Under the pieces are notes generated by a model, which saw only the letters and a list, made by a program, of their open reading frames with translations, ran no database searches and had not been told where the DNA came from. A program made the translations under genes and the position numbers. Below, piece after piece: positions 36,891-44,681 of a DNA stretch of 64,000 nt. The stretch is from Methanomicrobiales archaeon HGW-Methanomicrobiales-1 (lineage in GTDB: Archaea > Halobacteriota > Methanomicrobia > Methanomicrobiales > Methanospirillaceae), in NCBI GenBank assembly GCA_002839675.1, contig PGYM01000002.1, positions 62,001 through 126,000 of the forward strand, written 5' to 3'. The first letter of the stretch is position 1. Each line of letters opens with the position of its first letter.

Positions 36891-38101
36891 CAGCACACCT
36901 CCGGTTCGGTGATCTCGCCTTCAAGCGCACTGGCTGCTGCCGTAGCTACCGAACCCAGGTAAATCGTTCCACCAACACCCATCCGGTTCTTAAAATTCCG
37001 GTTTGCCGTGGAGAGGCAGACCTCCCCTTCACCCAGCACACCCATATGCGAGCCAAGACAGGGGCCGCAGCCGGGTGTACCAATAGTACAACCGGCATTC
37101 ACCAGATCGGTAAGCACTCCGGTCCGGATTGCTTCTGCCAGTACTGCCCTGGAGGCGGGAACCACAATCGTCCGCACCGCCACGCTCTTTCCCCGGACGA
37201 TACGGGCGAACCGCGCAAGATCGGAATACCGCCCGTTCGTGCAGGTGCCGACAAAAACCTGATCAACCGGAAGTCCGGCAATCTCCCGCACGGGTTTGAC
37301 CGTGTCAACCCGATAAGGCACCGAGACCAGCGGCACAATCTCCGACAGGTCAATAGAGAGTTCCTGCGCATAGGTGCAGGGTTCAGGTACCTGAGGTTGC
37401 ACAACCTGTCCTGACCGGGCGAGATATTGCACGGTCATATCATCGGCATAGAACAACCCGGTCTTTGCCCCGGTCTCGACCGAAAGGTTACTCAGCACGA
37501 GCCGGTCTTCCATGGAGAGTCCGACAACCCCGTCACCAATAAATTCCAGTGCCTTGTAGGTAGCGCCGTCCATACCCAGCCTGCTCACATACGTCAGGGC
37601 AAGATCTTTTGCTTCCGCAGCACCGGAGAATGAACCGGACAGGTGTATCCCGATACTCTCCGGAATGCGGAACCAGGTCTCCCCGGTCAGCCAGATTGCC
37701 GCCATATCCGTTGCCCCGACACCAGTCGAAAACGCCCCGAACGCACCCAGCGTGCAGCTGTGCGAATCTGCACCAACAACGACCTCACCGGGGAGCACGA
37801 CGCCCTCGCTCATGATCTGGTGACAGATCCCGCAGCCAATATCGGTGAAATGCATGAATGAACCACGGGCGAATTCACGCAGTTCATGCTGGAGCGATGC
37901 CGTGTTGCTGTTGTTTGCGGGAACGATATGATCAAAGAGCATCGAGAGACGGGTCGCATCCGTGAGCCGGTCACTCCCGATGCGTTTCCACGCCTCGAGC
38001 GTGAGGACACCCGTGCCATCATGGACATAAGCCCGGTCTACCTTCCGGTCCACATAATCACCGGCATTTCCGCCAAGAATCCGCTCCGATAATGTTGCCA
38101 T
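36890..38101 (-). CDS. aksD: Homoaconitase large subunit
   Basis: 403 residues. The aconitase-type [4Fe-4S] ligands are in VFVGTCTNGR (Cys) and IGTPGCGPCLGSHMG (two Cys). The N-terminal FDHIVPANN and GADSHSCTLGAFGAFSTGVG segments match the LeuC/AksD family. It works with AksE. The start ATG shares one base with the aksA stop (TAATG), so translation is coupled. LeuC is the alternative identity, and the operon argues for AksD. Confidence 0.87.
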   Translation of the reverse strand: MATLSERILGGNAGDYVDRKVDRAYVHDGTGVLTLEAWKRIGSDRLTDATRLSMLFDHIVPANNSNTASLQHELREFARGSFMHFTDIGCGICHQIMSEGVVLPGEVVVGADSHSCTLGAFGAFSTGVGATDMAAIWLTGETWFRIPESIGIHLSGSFSGAAEAKDLALTYVSRLGMDGATYKALEFIGDGVVGLSMEDRLVLSNLSVETGAKTGLFYADDMTVQYLARSGQVVQPQVPEPCTYAQELSIDLSEIVPLVSVPYRVDTVKPVREIAGLPVDQVFVGTCTNGRYSDLARFARIVRGKSVAVRTIVVPASRAVLAEAIRTGVLTDLVNAGCTIGTPGCGPCLGSHMGVLGEGEVCLSTANRNFKNRMGVGGTIYLGSVATAAASALEGEITEPEVC

Positions 38102-39228
38102 TATTCACTCTCCTGCTGTGCTTTTTTGATCAGTTTTCGTAAGATATCCGGTGTGATATTGCATTTGTGTTCGGAATGATCCTTGACCAGGTCAAGCACC
38201 CGGCATACCTGCTTATCAGTACATTCGCAGCCGAGCGATTCCATGACATACTCGAGTGCCTTCCTGCCGGTATGTTTCCCTAAGATGAATTTTCGTTCGC
38301 TTCCCACCATCTCCGGGGTGAAATATTCATAGGAAACAGGGTCTTTCAGAATCGCCGCGATATGGATCCCGCTCTCGTGGGAGAATGCCAGTTCGCCGGT
38401 CACCGGTTTGTTCCGGGGGAGGGTGATGCCGGAGAATTTTTCAACCATATGCGAGAGTTCGGTCAGCCGGGACAGGTCATACCGGTCAATCCCCTTCTTC
38501 ATCCGCAGGGCAACCAGCAGTTCCTCAAGCGAAGCATTTCCCGCCCGTTCACCGATACCGTTTACCGTAGTGTGGAGCTGGAAAGCTCCGGCTTCGGCAG
38601 CCGTGAGGGTGTTTGCCACTGCACAGCCCATATCATTGTGACAATGGGCACAGAACGGCACGTCAACTGAGGCTACGAGATCGGTCATGATCCGGTCCAT
38701 TTCAGAGGGAATGAGACAGCCAACCGTATCGGCAAAACTGAGCAGCACTGCACCGTGGTCCGCCGCACTCCGATAGACTTTCTTGAGGAAGGGAAGATCG
38801 GTCCGGGATGCATCCTCGGCAGCAAACCGCACCTGAACGCCGTGATCCCGGGCATAATCGATCATCTTTAAGGAGTCTTCCAGCACCTCATCCCGGGTTT
38901 TTTTGAACTTGAGCCGGACATGCAGTTCTGAGGTAGGGATGAAGATGCTCACCATGGCGACATCGCAGTCGATGGCAGTCTGGATGTCCTCTTCCCGTGC
39001 CCGCGAAAAGCCGCAGATACGGGCATCAAGGCCGAGGTTTGCTATTGTCTTGACGCACTGTTTTTCGTTCTGGGAGACTGCAGGAAACCCGGCTTCGATG
39101 ACCTCTATGCCGATCTCATCGAGAAGGGTCGCAATCTTCACTTTCTCTTCGCAGGAGAAGGATACACCGGGTGTCTGCTCCCCGTCCCGCAACGTTACAT
39201 CACAGATCTCAATATTTAACGATTTCAT
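38101..39228 (-). CDS. aksA: (R)-Homocitrate synthase of coenzyme B pathway
   Basis: 375 residues. A TIM-barrel Claisen condensing enzyme: DVTLRDGEQTPGVSF at the start, HCHNDMGCAVANTLTAAEAG (metal-binding His pair) and NGIGERAGNASLEELL. It lacks the leucine-feedback domain of LeuA, which fits AksA/NifV-type homocitrate synthases. It joins acetyl-CoA to 2-oxoglutarate and the longer oxo acids. Preceded by a GGGAG site, it overlaps the upstream TPP-enzyme gene by 20 bp. Confidence 0.88.
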   Translation of the reverse strand: MKSLNIEICDVTLRDGEQTPGVSFSCEEKVKIATLLDEIGIEVIEAGFPAVSQNEKQCVKTIANLGLDARICGFSRAREEDIQTAIDCDVAMVSIFIPTSELHVRLKFKKTRDEVLEDSLKMIDYARDHGVQVRFAAEDASRTDLPFLKKVYRSAADHGAVLLSFADTVGCLIPSEMDRIMTDLVASVDVPFCAHCHNDMGCAVANTLTAAEAGAFQLHTTVNGIGERAGNASLEELLVALRMKKGIDRYDLSRLTELSHMVEKFSGITLPRNKPVTGELAFSHESGIHIAAILKDPVSYEYFTPEMVGSERKFILGKHTGRKALEYVMESLGCECTDKQVCRVLDLVKDHSEHKCNITPDILRKLIKKAQQESE

Positions 39229-40480
39229 GACTGCTCCCTTCCGGACAGGTACCTTCTACCACAAGCGTGCGGGGCGTGTCCGTCACCACGAGCTCGCGTT
39301 TCAGTGTCTCTTCATCCTCGGCACGACAGATCACCGGGTCTGCCCACATAAGATAGGGAACCGGATTATAGGAGGTCTGTTTGCCGGTCATCGCCGTGCA
39401 GTTGTTGCTCATCACAATGCAGAGCATCGGAAGCCGCTTCTCGTACACATCGATCAGGGCATTCATGCCGGAATGGAGCATTGCATAGTCACCAATCAGG
39501 GCAACTTTTGTGCTCCGTGCCGCAACCGCAATGCTTGAACCCATGCCGTAACTGGCAATGCCCAGTTCGTACGGGGCTGTCATGCCCAGGATTGAACAGC
39601 CTGCATCACAGATCATGTTCATCCGCCGTTCTTTGAGGATGTTCATCATGGACTTGAACGGGCAATCTTTACAGAACGTCTTGTAAAAACCCCGGTCATC
39701 CATTGATTGCGGGTGCTGCTGCGGAACCGGCGGTTGCAGACCGCGGTGATCGCGGACAAAGGTCCGGCCGATCTCGTTTACCTGCATGACCTGGACTGCC
39801 CGTTCCGGCAGGGGATGGACGGTAACAATCCGGGTATTTCCCGTTGCAGCTCCGACTCCTGCCGGCTCTCCCTTCCACTGGTTTAATGCAGAACGATTCG
39901 ACCAGTCAAACATGGTCCGATAGAGTTCCTCAGCAGCCGTTATTCGCCCGTTCATTGTCCAGGACCGGTCAGAGAGCCGACCGTTCCCGTTTTGCCGGGG
40001 AACTGGTGAATCAGTCACCTCTGCATCCATAATTCCAGGCGTCAGCCTGAGTATCGCGACCCGGGAGAACTGCTCTGATGCAGCAAGCGCCGCTTCAACA
40101 CCAGCATAGCAGGTGGAGATATCAGGTTCAATCACGGGAAGTTCCGCCAGCTCGCCGTAATACCGGGAATCCTGTGCAGTCTGCGATCCCTCTGCCTCGG
40201 GATCATCACCGGCCACAAGAAGAACTCCTCCGATAAGGCCCTGGGCAGCTGCCTGCAGCAGGGGATCCGCACAGGCATTCACGCCCACATTCTTGATGAT
40301 TACCGCGGCCCGTCGTCCTTCCAGCGAATCGCCCAGCGCGTATTCGAGTGCTGTTTTCTCATTGATTACCATCTCCGCACGGGTTTTTGCACCAAGTTCA
40401 GTTACGGGAAATCCCGGAACGGTATATTGCCGGTCAGTGCATGCAAGCAGGGCTTTTGTTATCATATCAATGCCTTTCAT
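39209..40480 (-). CDS. IorA-like thiamine-diphosphate enzyme
   Basis: 423 residues, much shorter than IorA and without its C-terminal ferredoxin domain. The N-terminal third has IorA features (NEKTALEYALGDSLEG, KNVGVNACADPLL, DSRYYGE). Residues about 270-295 carry CKDCP and CDAGC, possible cluster or metal ligands. The TPP site begins at Gly330-Asp331 (LIGDYAMLHSGMN) and ends at Asn359-Asn360 (SNNCTAMTG). It is encoded directly before aksA, one base from the radical SAM gene. Decarboxylation or oxidation of 2-oxosuberate is a reasonable inference; ordinary indolepyruvate oxidation is the alternative. Confidence 0.8.
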   Translation of the reverse strand: MKGIDMITKALLACTDRQYTVPGFPVTELGAKTRAEMVINEKTALEYALGDSLEGRRAAVIIKNVGVNACADPLLQAAAQGLIGGVLLVAGDDPEAEGSQTAQDSRYYGELAELPVIEPDISTCYAGVEAALAASEQFSRVAILRLTPGIMDAEVTDSPVPRQNGNGRLSDRSWTMNGRITAAEELYRTMFDWSNRSALNQWKGEPAGVGAATGNTRIVTVHPLPERAVQVMQVNEIGRTFVRDHRGLQPPVPQQHPQSMDDRGFYKTFCKDCPFKSMMNILKERRMNMICDAGCSILGMTAPYELGIASYGMGSSIAVAARSTKVALIGDYAMLHSGMNALIDVYEKRLPMLCIVMSNNCTAMTGKQTSYNPVPYLMWADPVICRAEDEETLKRELVVTDTPRTLVVEGTCPEGSSHEIVKY

Positions 40481-41446
40481 CTAATCTCTCCCCGGTACAA
40501 GATCGCAACCGGCACAGTTCGAACACATCGTAAGCGCCTCTTTCGGGTCAAGCCCAGCTTTTGCAAGTTCGCGTTCATGGATACCAAAGATCTTTTTCAA
40601 CCGTTCGGCTGATGGGCGGGGAGTACCGGTGAGCTCAGCAACCGGGTTGAGCGGGCGCAGTACCGGAATTATCCCGTGAGAAGTCAGTCGTCTGATACAG
40701 GCCTCCATCTCCCCGTCAGTCTCGCCGAGACCGATAATCACGTTGGAAAAGACCCTCCCTTTACCAAAAAGTTCCACGGAATGGTCGAGCACTCTCCAGA
40801 GCATCTCATAATCAAGCCCCGGGCACTGCTTTGCAAAAATAGCAGAGGTTGCTGCCTCGATATTGAACTTCACTTCGATCACACCAAGTGCCTTGAGCCG
40901 TTCAGGAGTTTGATCCGTTGGATAGATCGAGACACCGATAGGGAGATCGTAAATCTGGAGGTGCTTAATCACATCGAGCACATAGGATTCTTCTTCTTCG
41001 ATCGTCTCAAGTATACCGCTCGTAATGGAGATTGCACTAATCCGGTACCGGACGGATTCGACCATTCCCGTAATCTCCTCAATTGTCTTTCGTTTACCAC
41101 TTAACGTTGGTACAGGACAGTAGCGGCAGTGGAAGATGCAGCTGCCGGTCACCGTGATGAACGCCTGGTCGGGACAGTGACATCCCGGCTCAAGGAGCCT
41201 GCCCGGAATGAGCGCCCCCTCAAAATAGAGTTCGGCAACACCATTGCCCCGGTGAGCAATCTCCACTGCGCTGAGTGGGTTTAAGGCAAGCTTGACCCGG
41301 TGGTCACCCATGGCGAAGAATACAGCACCACTCCCTCCGGCACCCGGCCCTGCGGCTGAACGCGCGATGAACGGTTCCGCAGGTTCACCGGTAAGCCGGG
41401 CTGAACCAAGAGAAAGGAGCCGGGCTTTTAGATCGGTCCACTGCAT
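40481..41446 (-). CDS. Radical SAM protein of the aks cluster
   Basis: 321 residues. The [4Fe-4S]/SAM motif CIFHCRYC (Cys103, Cys107, Cys110) lies after an N-terminal domain of about 95 residues. A GCHC pair at about residue 89-91 precedes it. The C-terminus has CSNCAGC, which could hold a second cluster. In radical SAM sulfur-insertion enzymes the auxiliary cluster donates sulfur. It overlaps its upstream neighbour by 19 bp. Involvement in making 7-mercaptoheptanoate is a hypothesis; a modifying role in methanogenesis is another. Confidence 0.83.
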   Translation of the reverse strand: MQWTDLKARLLSLGSARLTGEPAEPFIARSAAGPGAGGSGAVFFAMGDHRVKLALNPLSAVEIAHRGNGVAELYFEGALIPGRLLEPGCHCPDQAFITVTGSCIFHCRYCPVPTLSGKRKTIEEITGMVESVRYRISAISITSGILETIEEEESYVLDVIKHLQIYDLPIGVSIYPTDQTPERLKALGVIEVKFNIEAATSAIFAKQCPGLDYEMLWRVLDHSVELFGKGRVFSNVIIGLGETDGEMEACIRRLTSHGIIPVLRPLNPVAELTGTPRPSAERLKKIFGIHERELAKAGLDPKEALTMCSNCAGCDLVPGRD

Positions 41447-42324
41447 AATTCCAGTGCCTCCTCGTACCGGGTGAAAAACGGAATGGCCGCAACCGCCCCG
41501 GTGATACCCCGCCCATTCATGATGATCTTTAAGTTCTTGTCCCTGAGCTCTTCAATCAGTCCCGGCTGGACCTCGCCACGTTTCACTTTCCGGCCGTATG
41601 CGAGCAGTTCATCTGAAGGTGAAAAACCGGTGTATACGGCCATACCGGTCTTCTGGGAAAGGGTGTATTTTTTCAAAAGAGCGTGGAACCGTTCGGTAAG
41701 CCCGGCAGGATCAGTTGTCGCAAACTCTGCGACAAGCCCAACGCAGTTCTTGGTCCGGTAAGCGACCGGGAAGAGCTGGACTATTGTGTGCGAGAGATAG
41801 ACTGAATGCTCATCTTCTACGGCTTTTGCTATATTATGGACCAGTGTCCACGTTGCCCCGTCTTCAGGAGTATCGGTGTCATCAACGCCAATGAGCATCC
41901 GCTGCATCCGGGGCATCCAGATGGTAGCGCCGGCAACTTTTCCTCCACCCGCAGGATCGCTCCGGCTCCGCAGGACTCCGCGTGCATCCGAACGGCAGGA
42001 GGCAGCGCCAACTCCGCCACCACCCATACCGATATAGGTGACCGCAATCTCCGATTCGTCAACAGTACATGCCGAAATACCCGCCGGGAATCGCGAGCCT
42101 TCCAGTGCAAGATCCACCGATTGCGGTTTTAAGAGATACCGCATGGTTGCACCCACGCTGCGGACATCCTCCACCACCGGGCTCTGGGCATAATGGTGTT
42201 TCGACCACATTGCACCACCCACACAGTCAAAAAATTCGATCAGTTCCACCCGGCTGCCGGTCTCATCAGCCACCGCCACGATCTGCGGGTAGTGGATTAC
42301 ATAGGGTTCGTCAATGCTCTCCAT
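41428..42324 (-). CDS. Methanogenesis marker 11-like protein, copy A
   Basis: 298 residues. An N-terminal part (VELIEFFDCVGGAMWSKHHY) is followed by a Gly-rich turn (YIGMGGGGVGAASC) and the motif LIGVDDTDTPEDGATWTL, with Asp148, Asp149 and Asp151. Later comes AYRTKNCVGLVAEFA. The GxDDTDT motif resembles the ATP-dependent kinase-like domain of TiaS. I identify it with methanogenesis marker protein 11 from memory of the family's features. It overlaps copy B by 14 bp. Confidence 0.7.
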   Translation of the reverse strand: MESIDEPYVIHYPQIVAVADETGSRVELIEFFDCVGGAMWSKHHYAQSPVVEDVRSVGATMRYLLKPQSVDLALEGSRFPAGISACTVDESEIAVTYIGMGGGGVGAASCRSDARGVLRSRSDPAGGGKVAGATIWMPRMQRMLIGVDDTDTPEDGATWTLVHNIAKAVEDEHSVYLSHTIVQLFPVAYRTKNCVGLVAEFATTDPAGLTERFHALLKKYTLSQKTGMAVYTGFSPSDELLAYGRKVKRGEVQPGLIEELRDKNLKIIMNGRGITGAVAAIPFFTRYEEALELCSGPI

Positions 42325-43264
42325 ACAATCCTGCCGCCTCTATACCCATGTTGCCCCAGAGCACTGCACCCAGTGCACCGATCCGTCCTTTCCGGCCATT
42401 GGTATCAAGAAATTCAATCCCCAATGTCTTTGCCTCCCGCTCAGCCTGATCAAGGGTCAGGATCTCTGTCTTGACCCATTTGAAAGCGGGTGATTCAATC
42501 GGAAATCCGATGCCACGATAACAGGCAATACCCGTATCCTGAGAAAAGGTATGTCCCTGTACAAACGTGCAGATGTATTCCTGTAATTCTTTGATCTTTT
42601 CGGGTTTGACCGCAAAATTCAGTGCTGAACCGACGCAGTTCGTAGTCTTGTGAGGAACGGCGGGATTGAGCTGGACAAGGCGCATGTTCAAAAATTCAAC
42701 ACCCTCAATAGTGCATGCCTCTGCACACTTGAGCGCGGTTACCCAGGTCGCACCCTCGGTTTTTGTATCTGTGTCATCGATGCCGAAGCAGAGCTTCTCG
42801 TACCGGGGGGAGACAATCCGGACCCGGTTTGTCCGTGCCCCGCCCACTATCAAGTCATCCTCTGTTGGATATTCCGCTCGTATGACCCCCGGAGCCTGCG
42901 GAAGGCATGCGGCAATTCCCACACCGGCGCCGGCGATACCGGACCATGAAGTGATCACCTCATCACCGGCAATCTCGACTCCTTCGAGTGCCTGCCCACC
43001 GATATCTCCCGCGGCTGCACCGAAGTTCACTGAAAAACGGCCCAGCCGGGCATGGATGGTCATGGATGTTCCCTCCACATCGCAACCGGTGACTGCACCC
43101 CCGGCACGCTTGCGGTTCATCGCATCCCATTCAATCGTGCCGCGTGCCCGGCACTGTTCAAGAATCTCTGCTATGCCGGCACGTTCATCGACCATTACAA
43201 GAAATTTCTGGGCAAAAAGCGGTCCAAAACGCTTTTTTACGTCGTCGGGCTTCAGGGTGATCAT
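42311..43264 (-). CDS. Methanogenesis marker 11-like protein, copy B
   Basis: 317 residues, a paralogue of the next gene with the same order of elements: an N-terminal part with VDERAGIAEILEQC, a Gly-rich turn (SGIAGAGVGIAAC), FGIDDTDTKTEGATWVTAL (Asp163, Asp164) and PHKTTNCVGSALNFAV. It is the first gene of the operon, about 45 bp after a strong TATA box. The two copies differ widely outside these motifs, so the duplication is old. They may form a heterodimer. Confidence 0.68.
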   Translation of the reverse strand: MITLKPDDVKKRFGPLFAQKFLVMVDERAGIAEILEQCRARGTIEWDAMNRKRAGGAVTGCDVEGTSMTIHARLGRFSVNFGAAAGDIGGQALEGVEIAGDEVITSWSGIAGAGVGIAACLPQAPGVIRAEYPTEDDLIVGGARTNRVRIVSPRYEKLCFGIDDTDTKTEGATWVTALKCAEACTIEGVEFLNMRLVQLNPAVPHKTTNCVGSALNFAVKPEKIKELQEYICTFVQGHTFSQDTGIACYRGIGFPIESPAFKWVKTEILTLDQAEREAKTLGIEFLDTNGRKGRIGALGAVLWGNMGIEAAGLYGEH

Positions 43265-43308
43265 GTTATCGCCGAAAATTTCGTTAACAACAGAATCGGC
43301 AATAACAG

Positions 43309-43317
43309 TATTTATAG
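43309..43317 (-). promoter_or_regulatory. TATA box of the aks/coenzyme B operon
   Basis: Read on the minus strand the sequence is CTATAAATA. It lies 45-53 bp before the ATG at 43264. With the usual 25-bp spacing transcription would start near 43285, giving a leader of about 20 nt. No other promoter-like gap occurs until the end of the ten-gene cluster. Confidence 0.65.
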
Positions 43318-43378
43318 CGATCGATACGTGGCAGGAAACGTTAGTAATATAATAATCCGGGAAAAACGAAAAAAAAGA

Positions 43379-44263
43379 TTAGAGAATTTTGTGGAGCTCG
43401 ATCTTATACGGTCCGAGCGTGCCGCCAAAGTTGCCGGCAGTGATGAATTTCACTCCCGGTACCAGTGCTGCGGCTTTGACTCCCGCTGCCATGGCTGCGG
43501 CAACCGACTTCTCGTCAATACCGTCAATGACGATCTCATACACACCTTTGATCCCGGCTGGGACCTTGGAGTCGGGGACTTTTTCCCGGAGGGTCGGACA
43601 GTACTTCTCGTTGGTTGACGCGGGCATGAACTTGTATTTCAGGCTGCCAACCTTTGAACCGCTGGCAACGACACCGCCGGGGAAGCTGGTGATGGTGCCG
43701 GGCACCTTGGCAATTGCGTCCACTGCGGCCTGCGCACCGATGAGGGCTGCCATCTGGTTCTCTGCCATCACAAAGAAGTTGCCACCAGCAACACCCTTGA
43801 CAATGCCAAACTCTTCCTCACCAATATATTCTCCTTCCATGATCGGAATGACCCAGCACTTCCTGCCGCCAACTTCTTTTTGGTATTCGTAACCGTCTCC
43901 AAAGAAGTGGAGCTTGACCTGAATCTTCTCTTCTGAGTCGATAATACCGTTGAAGACTGCAGTGGTTGGTGCAGTCAGTACACACTCAGCGAGACGCTCA
44001 ACAACCTGATCCTTGATCTTCTTCTTACCCGCACAGATCAGGATCGAGACACCGGGGCGGCCATCAGGAGTCTGCGAACCGTCAAGTTCCAGTTCGATCC
44101 CCGCTTCGCACGGGCACCCGATCGCGGATGTTGCAAAGCCGGTTGCTTCTGTTGCTGCTTTCCTTGCCCATTCCATGGTGACTGCTGTGATGATCACCCG
44201 GCATACCCATGTCGGGAATGCCTCTGCAAATTCGTTGTCAATGGTAACTCCGTTGATCTCCAT
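43379..44263 (-). CDS. ftr: Formylmethanofuran:H4MPT formyltransferase
   Basis: 294 residues, the usual Ftr length. It begins MEINGVTIDNEFAEAFPTW and contains FATSAIGCPCEAGIE, KVPGTITSFPGGVVASGSK and a C-terminal GVKAAALVPGVKFITAGNFGG segment, all typical. It transfers the formyl group from formylmethanofuran to tetrahydromethanopterin, the second step of CO2 reduction. A GGAGG site precedes the ATG. It ends about 115 bp before the aks operon, with a T-rich stretch between. It is transcribed separately and divergently from the polyferredoxin-hdr operon. Confidence 0.97.
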   Translation of the reverse strand: MEINGVTIDNEFAEAFPTWVCRVIITAVTMEWARKAATEATGFATSAIGCPCEAGIELELDGSQTPDGRPGVSILICAGKKKIKDQVVERLAECVLTAPTTAVFNGIIDSEEKIQVKLHFFGDGYEYQKEVGGRKCWVIPIMEGEYIGEEEFGIVKGVAGGNFFVMAENQMAALIGAQAAVDAIAKVPGTITSFPGGVVASGSKVGSLKYKFMPASTNEKYCPTLREKVPDSKVPAGIKGVYEIVIDGIDEKSVAAAMAAGVKAAALVPGVKFITAGNFGGTLGPYKIELHKIL

Positions 44264-44392
44264 ATCATAACCTCCGGTACCACAATGGTAGTATGATGGG
44301 TATTGAATAAATTTTCTAAATTAATTCCAGTAAACAGAGCGCACAGAAACCGGGCAATTAAGTACACAACATTTTGTTAATCTTAATAAAGA

Positions 44393-44400
44393 GTATATAG
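44393..44400 (+). promoter_or_regulatory. TATA box of the polyferredoxin-hdr operon
   Basis: GTATATAG at 44393-44400 follows an A-rich stretch that could serve as BRE. Transcription would start near 44425. The leader then holds a TCGATT/AATCGA hairpin near 44492-44508 and the small ferredoxin-like frame before the polyferredoxin start at 44682. Confidence 0.6.
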
Positions 44401-44526
44401 ATCAGAATTTAGAATCTCCAATAAAAAGCCCTTTTTTTCGGGCTAATTTCAGAAGATTTATCTACATTCTTCGACCACTTTTGGATAGTCGATTTTTTGA
44501 ATCGATCATAGCTGGTGCGTAAAAAT

Positions 44527-44658
44527 ATGGCATTTGCAGTGCATATTGACAGGGTAAACTGTACGGGCTGTAACAATTGTGTAGCAGCGGGCATGCCCGC
44601 ACATGATATTACAGTAGCAGGACCCTGGGAATCCAGAGCACAGGCAAACGTACTATAA
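44527..44658 (+). pseudogene. Truncated ferredoxin-like frame upstream of the polyferredoxin
   Basis: 43 codons. Residues 1-18 (MAFAVHIDRVNCTGCNNC) look exactly like the start of an FwdF-type polyferredoxin. After the third Cys the motif breaks: GMP stands where CP should follow. One frame over, TGC CCG (Cys-Pro) is present, then a stop soon after, so a frameshift and truncation are likely. It could still be translated as a small leader peptide, since it sits between the TATA box and the real polyferredoxin start. Confidence 0.6.
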
Positions 44659-44681
44659 TGGTATTGCATGAGGGTTAATTC

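Noticed and set aside
34649-39228. Leucine biosynthesis (leuABCD) as the identity of the aks genes
   Set aside because: The synthase lacks the LeuA regulatory domain, and the operon holds methanogen-type genes; leucine cannot be fully excluded without substrate tests.
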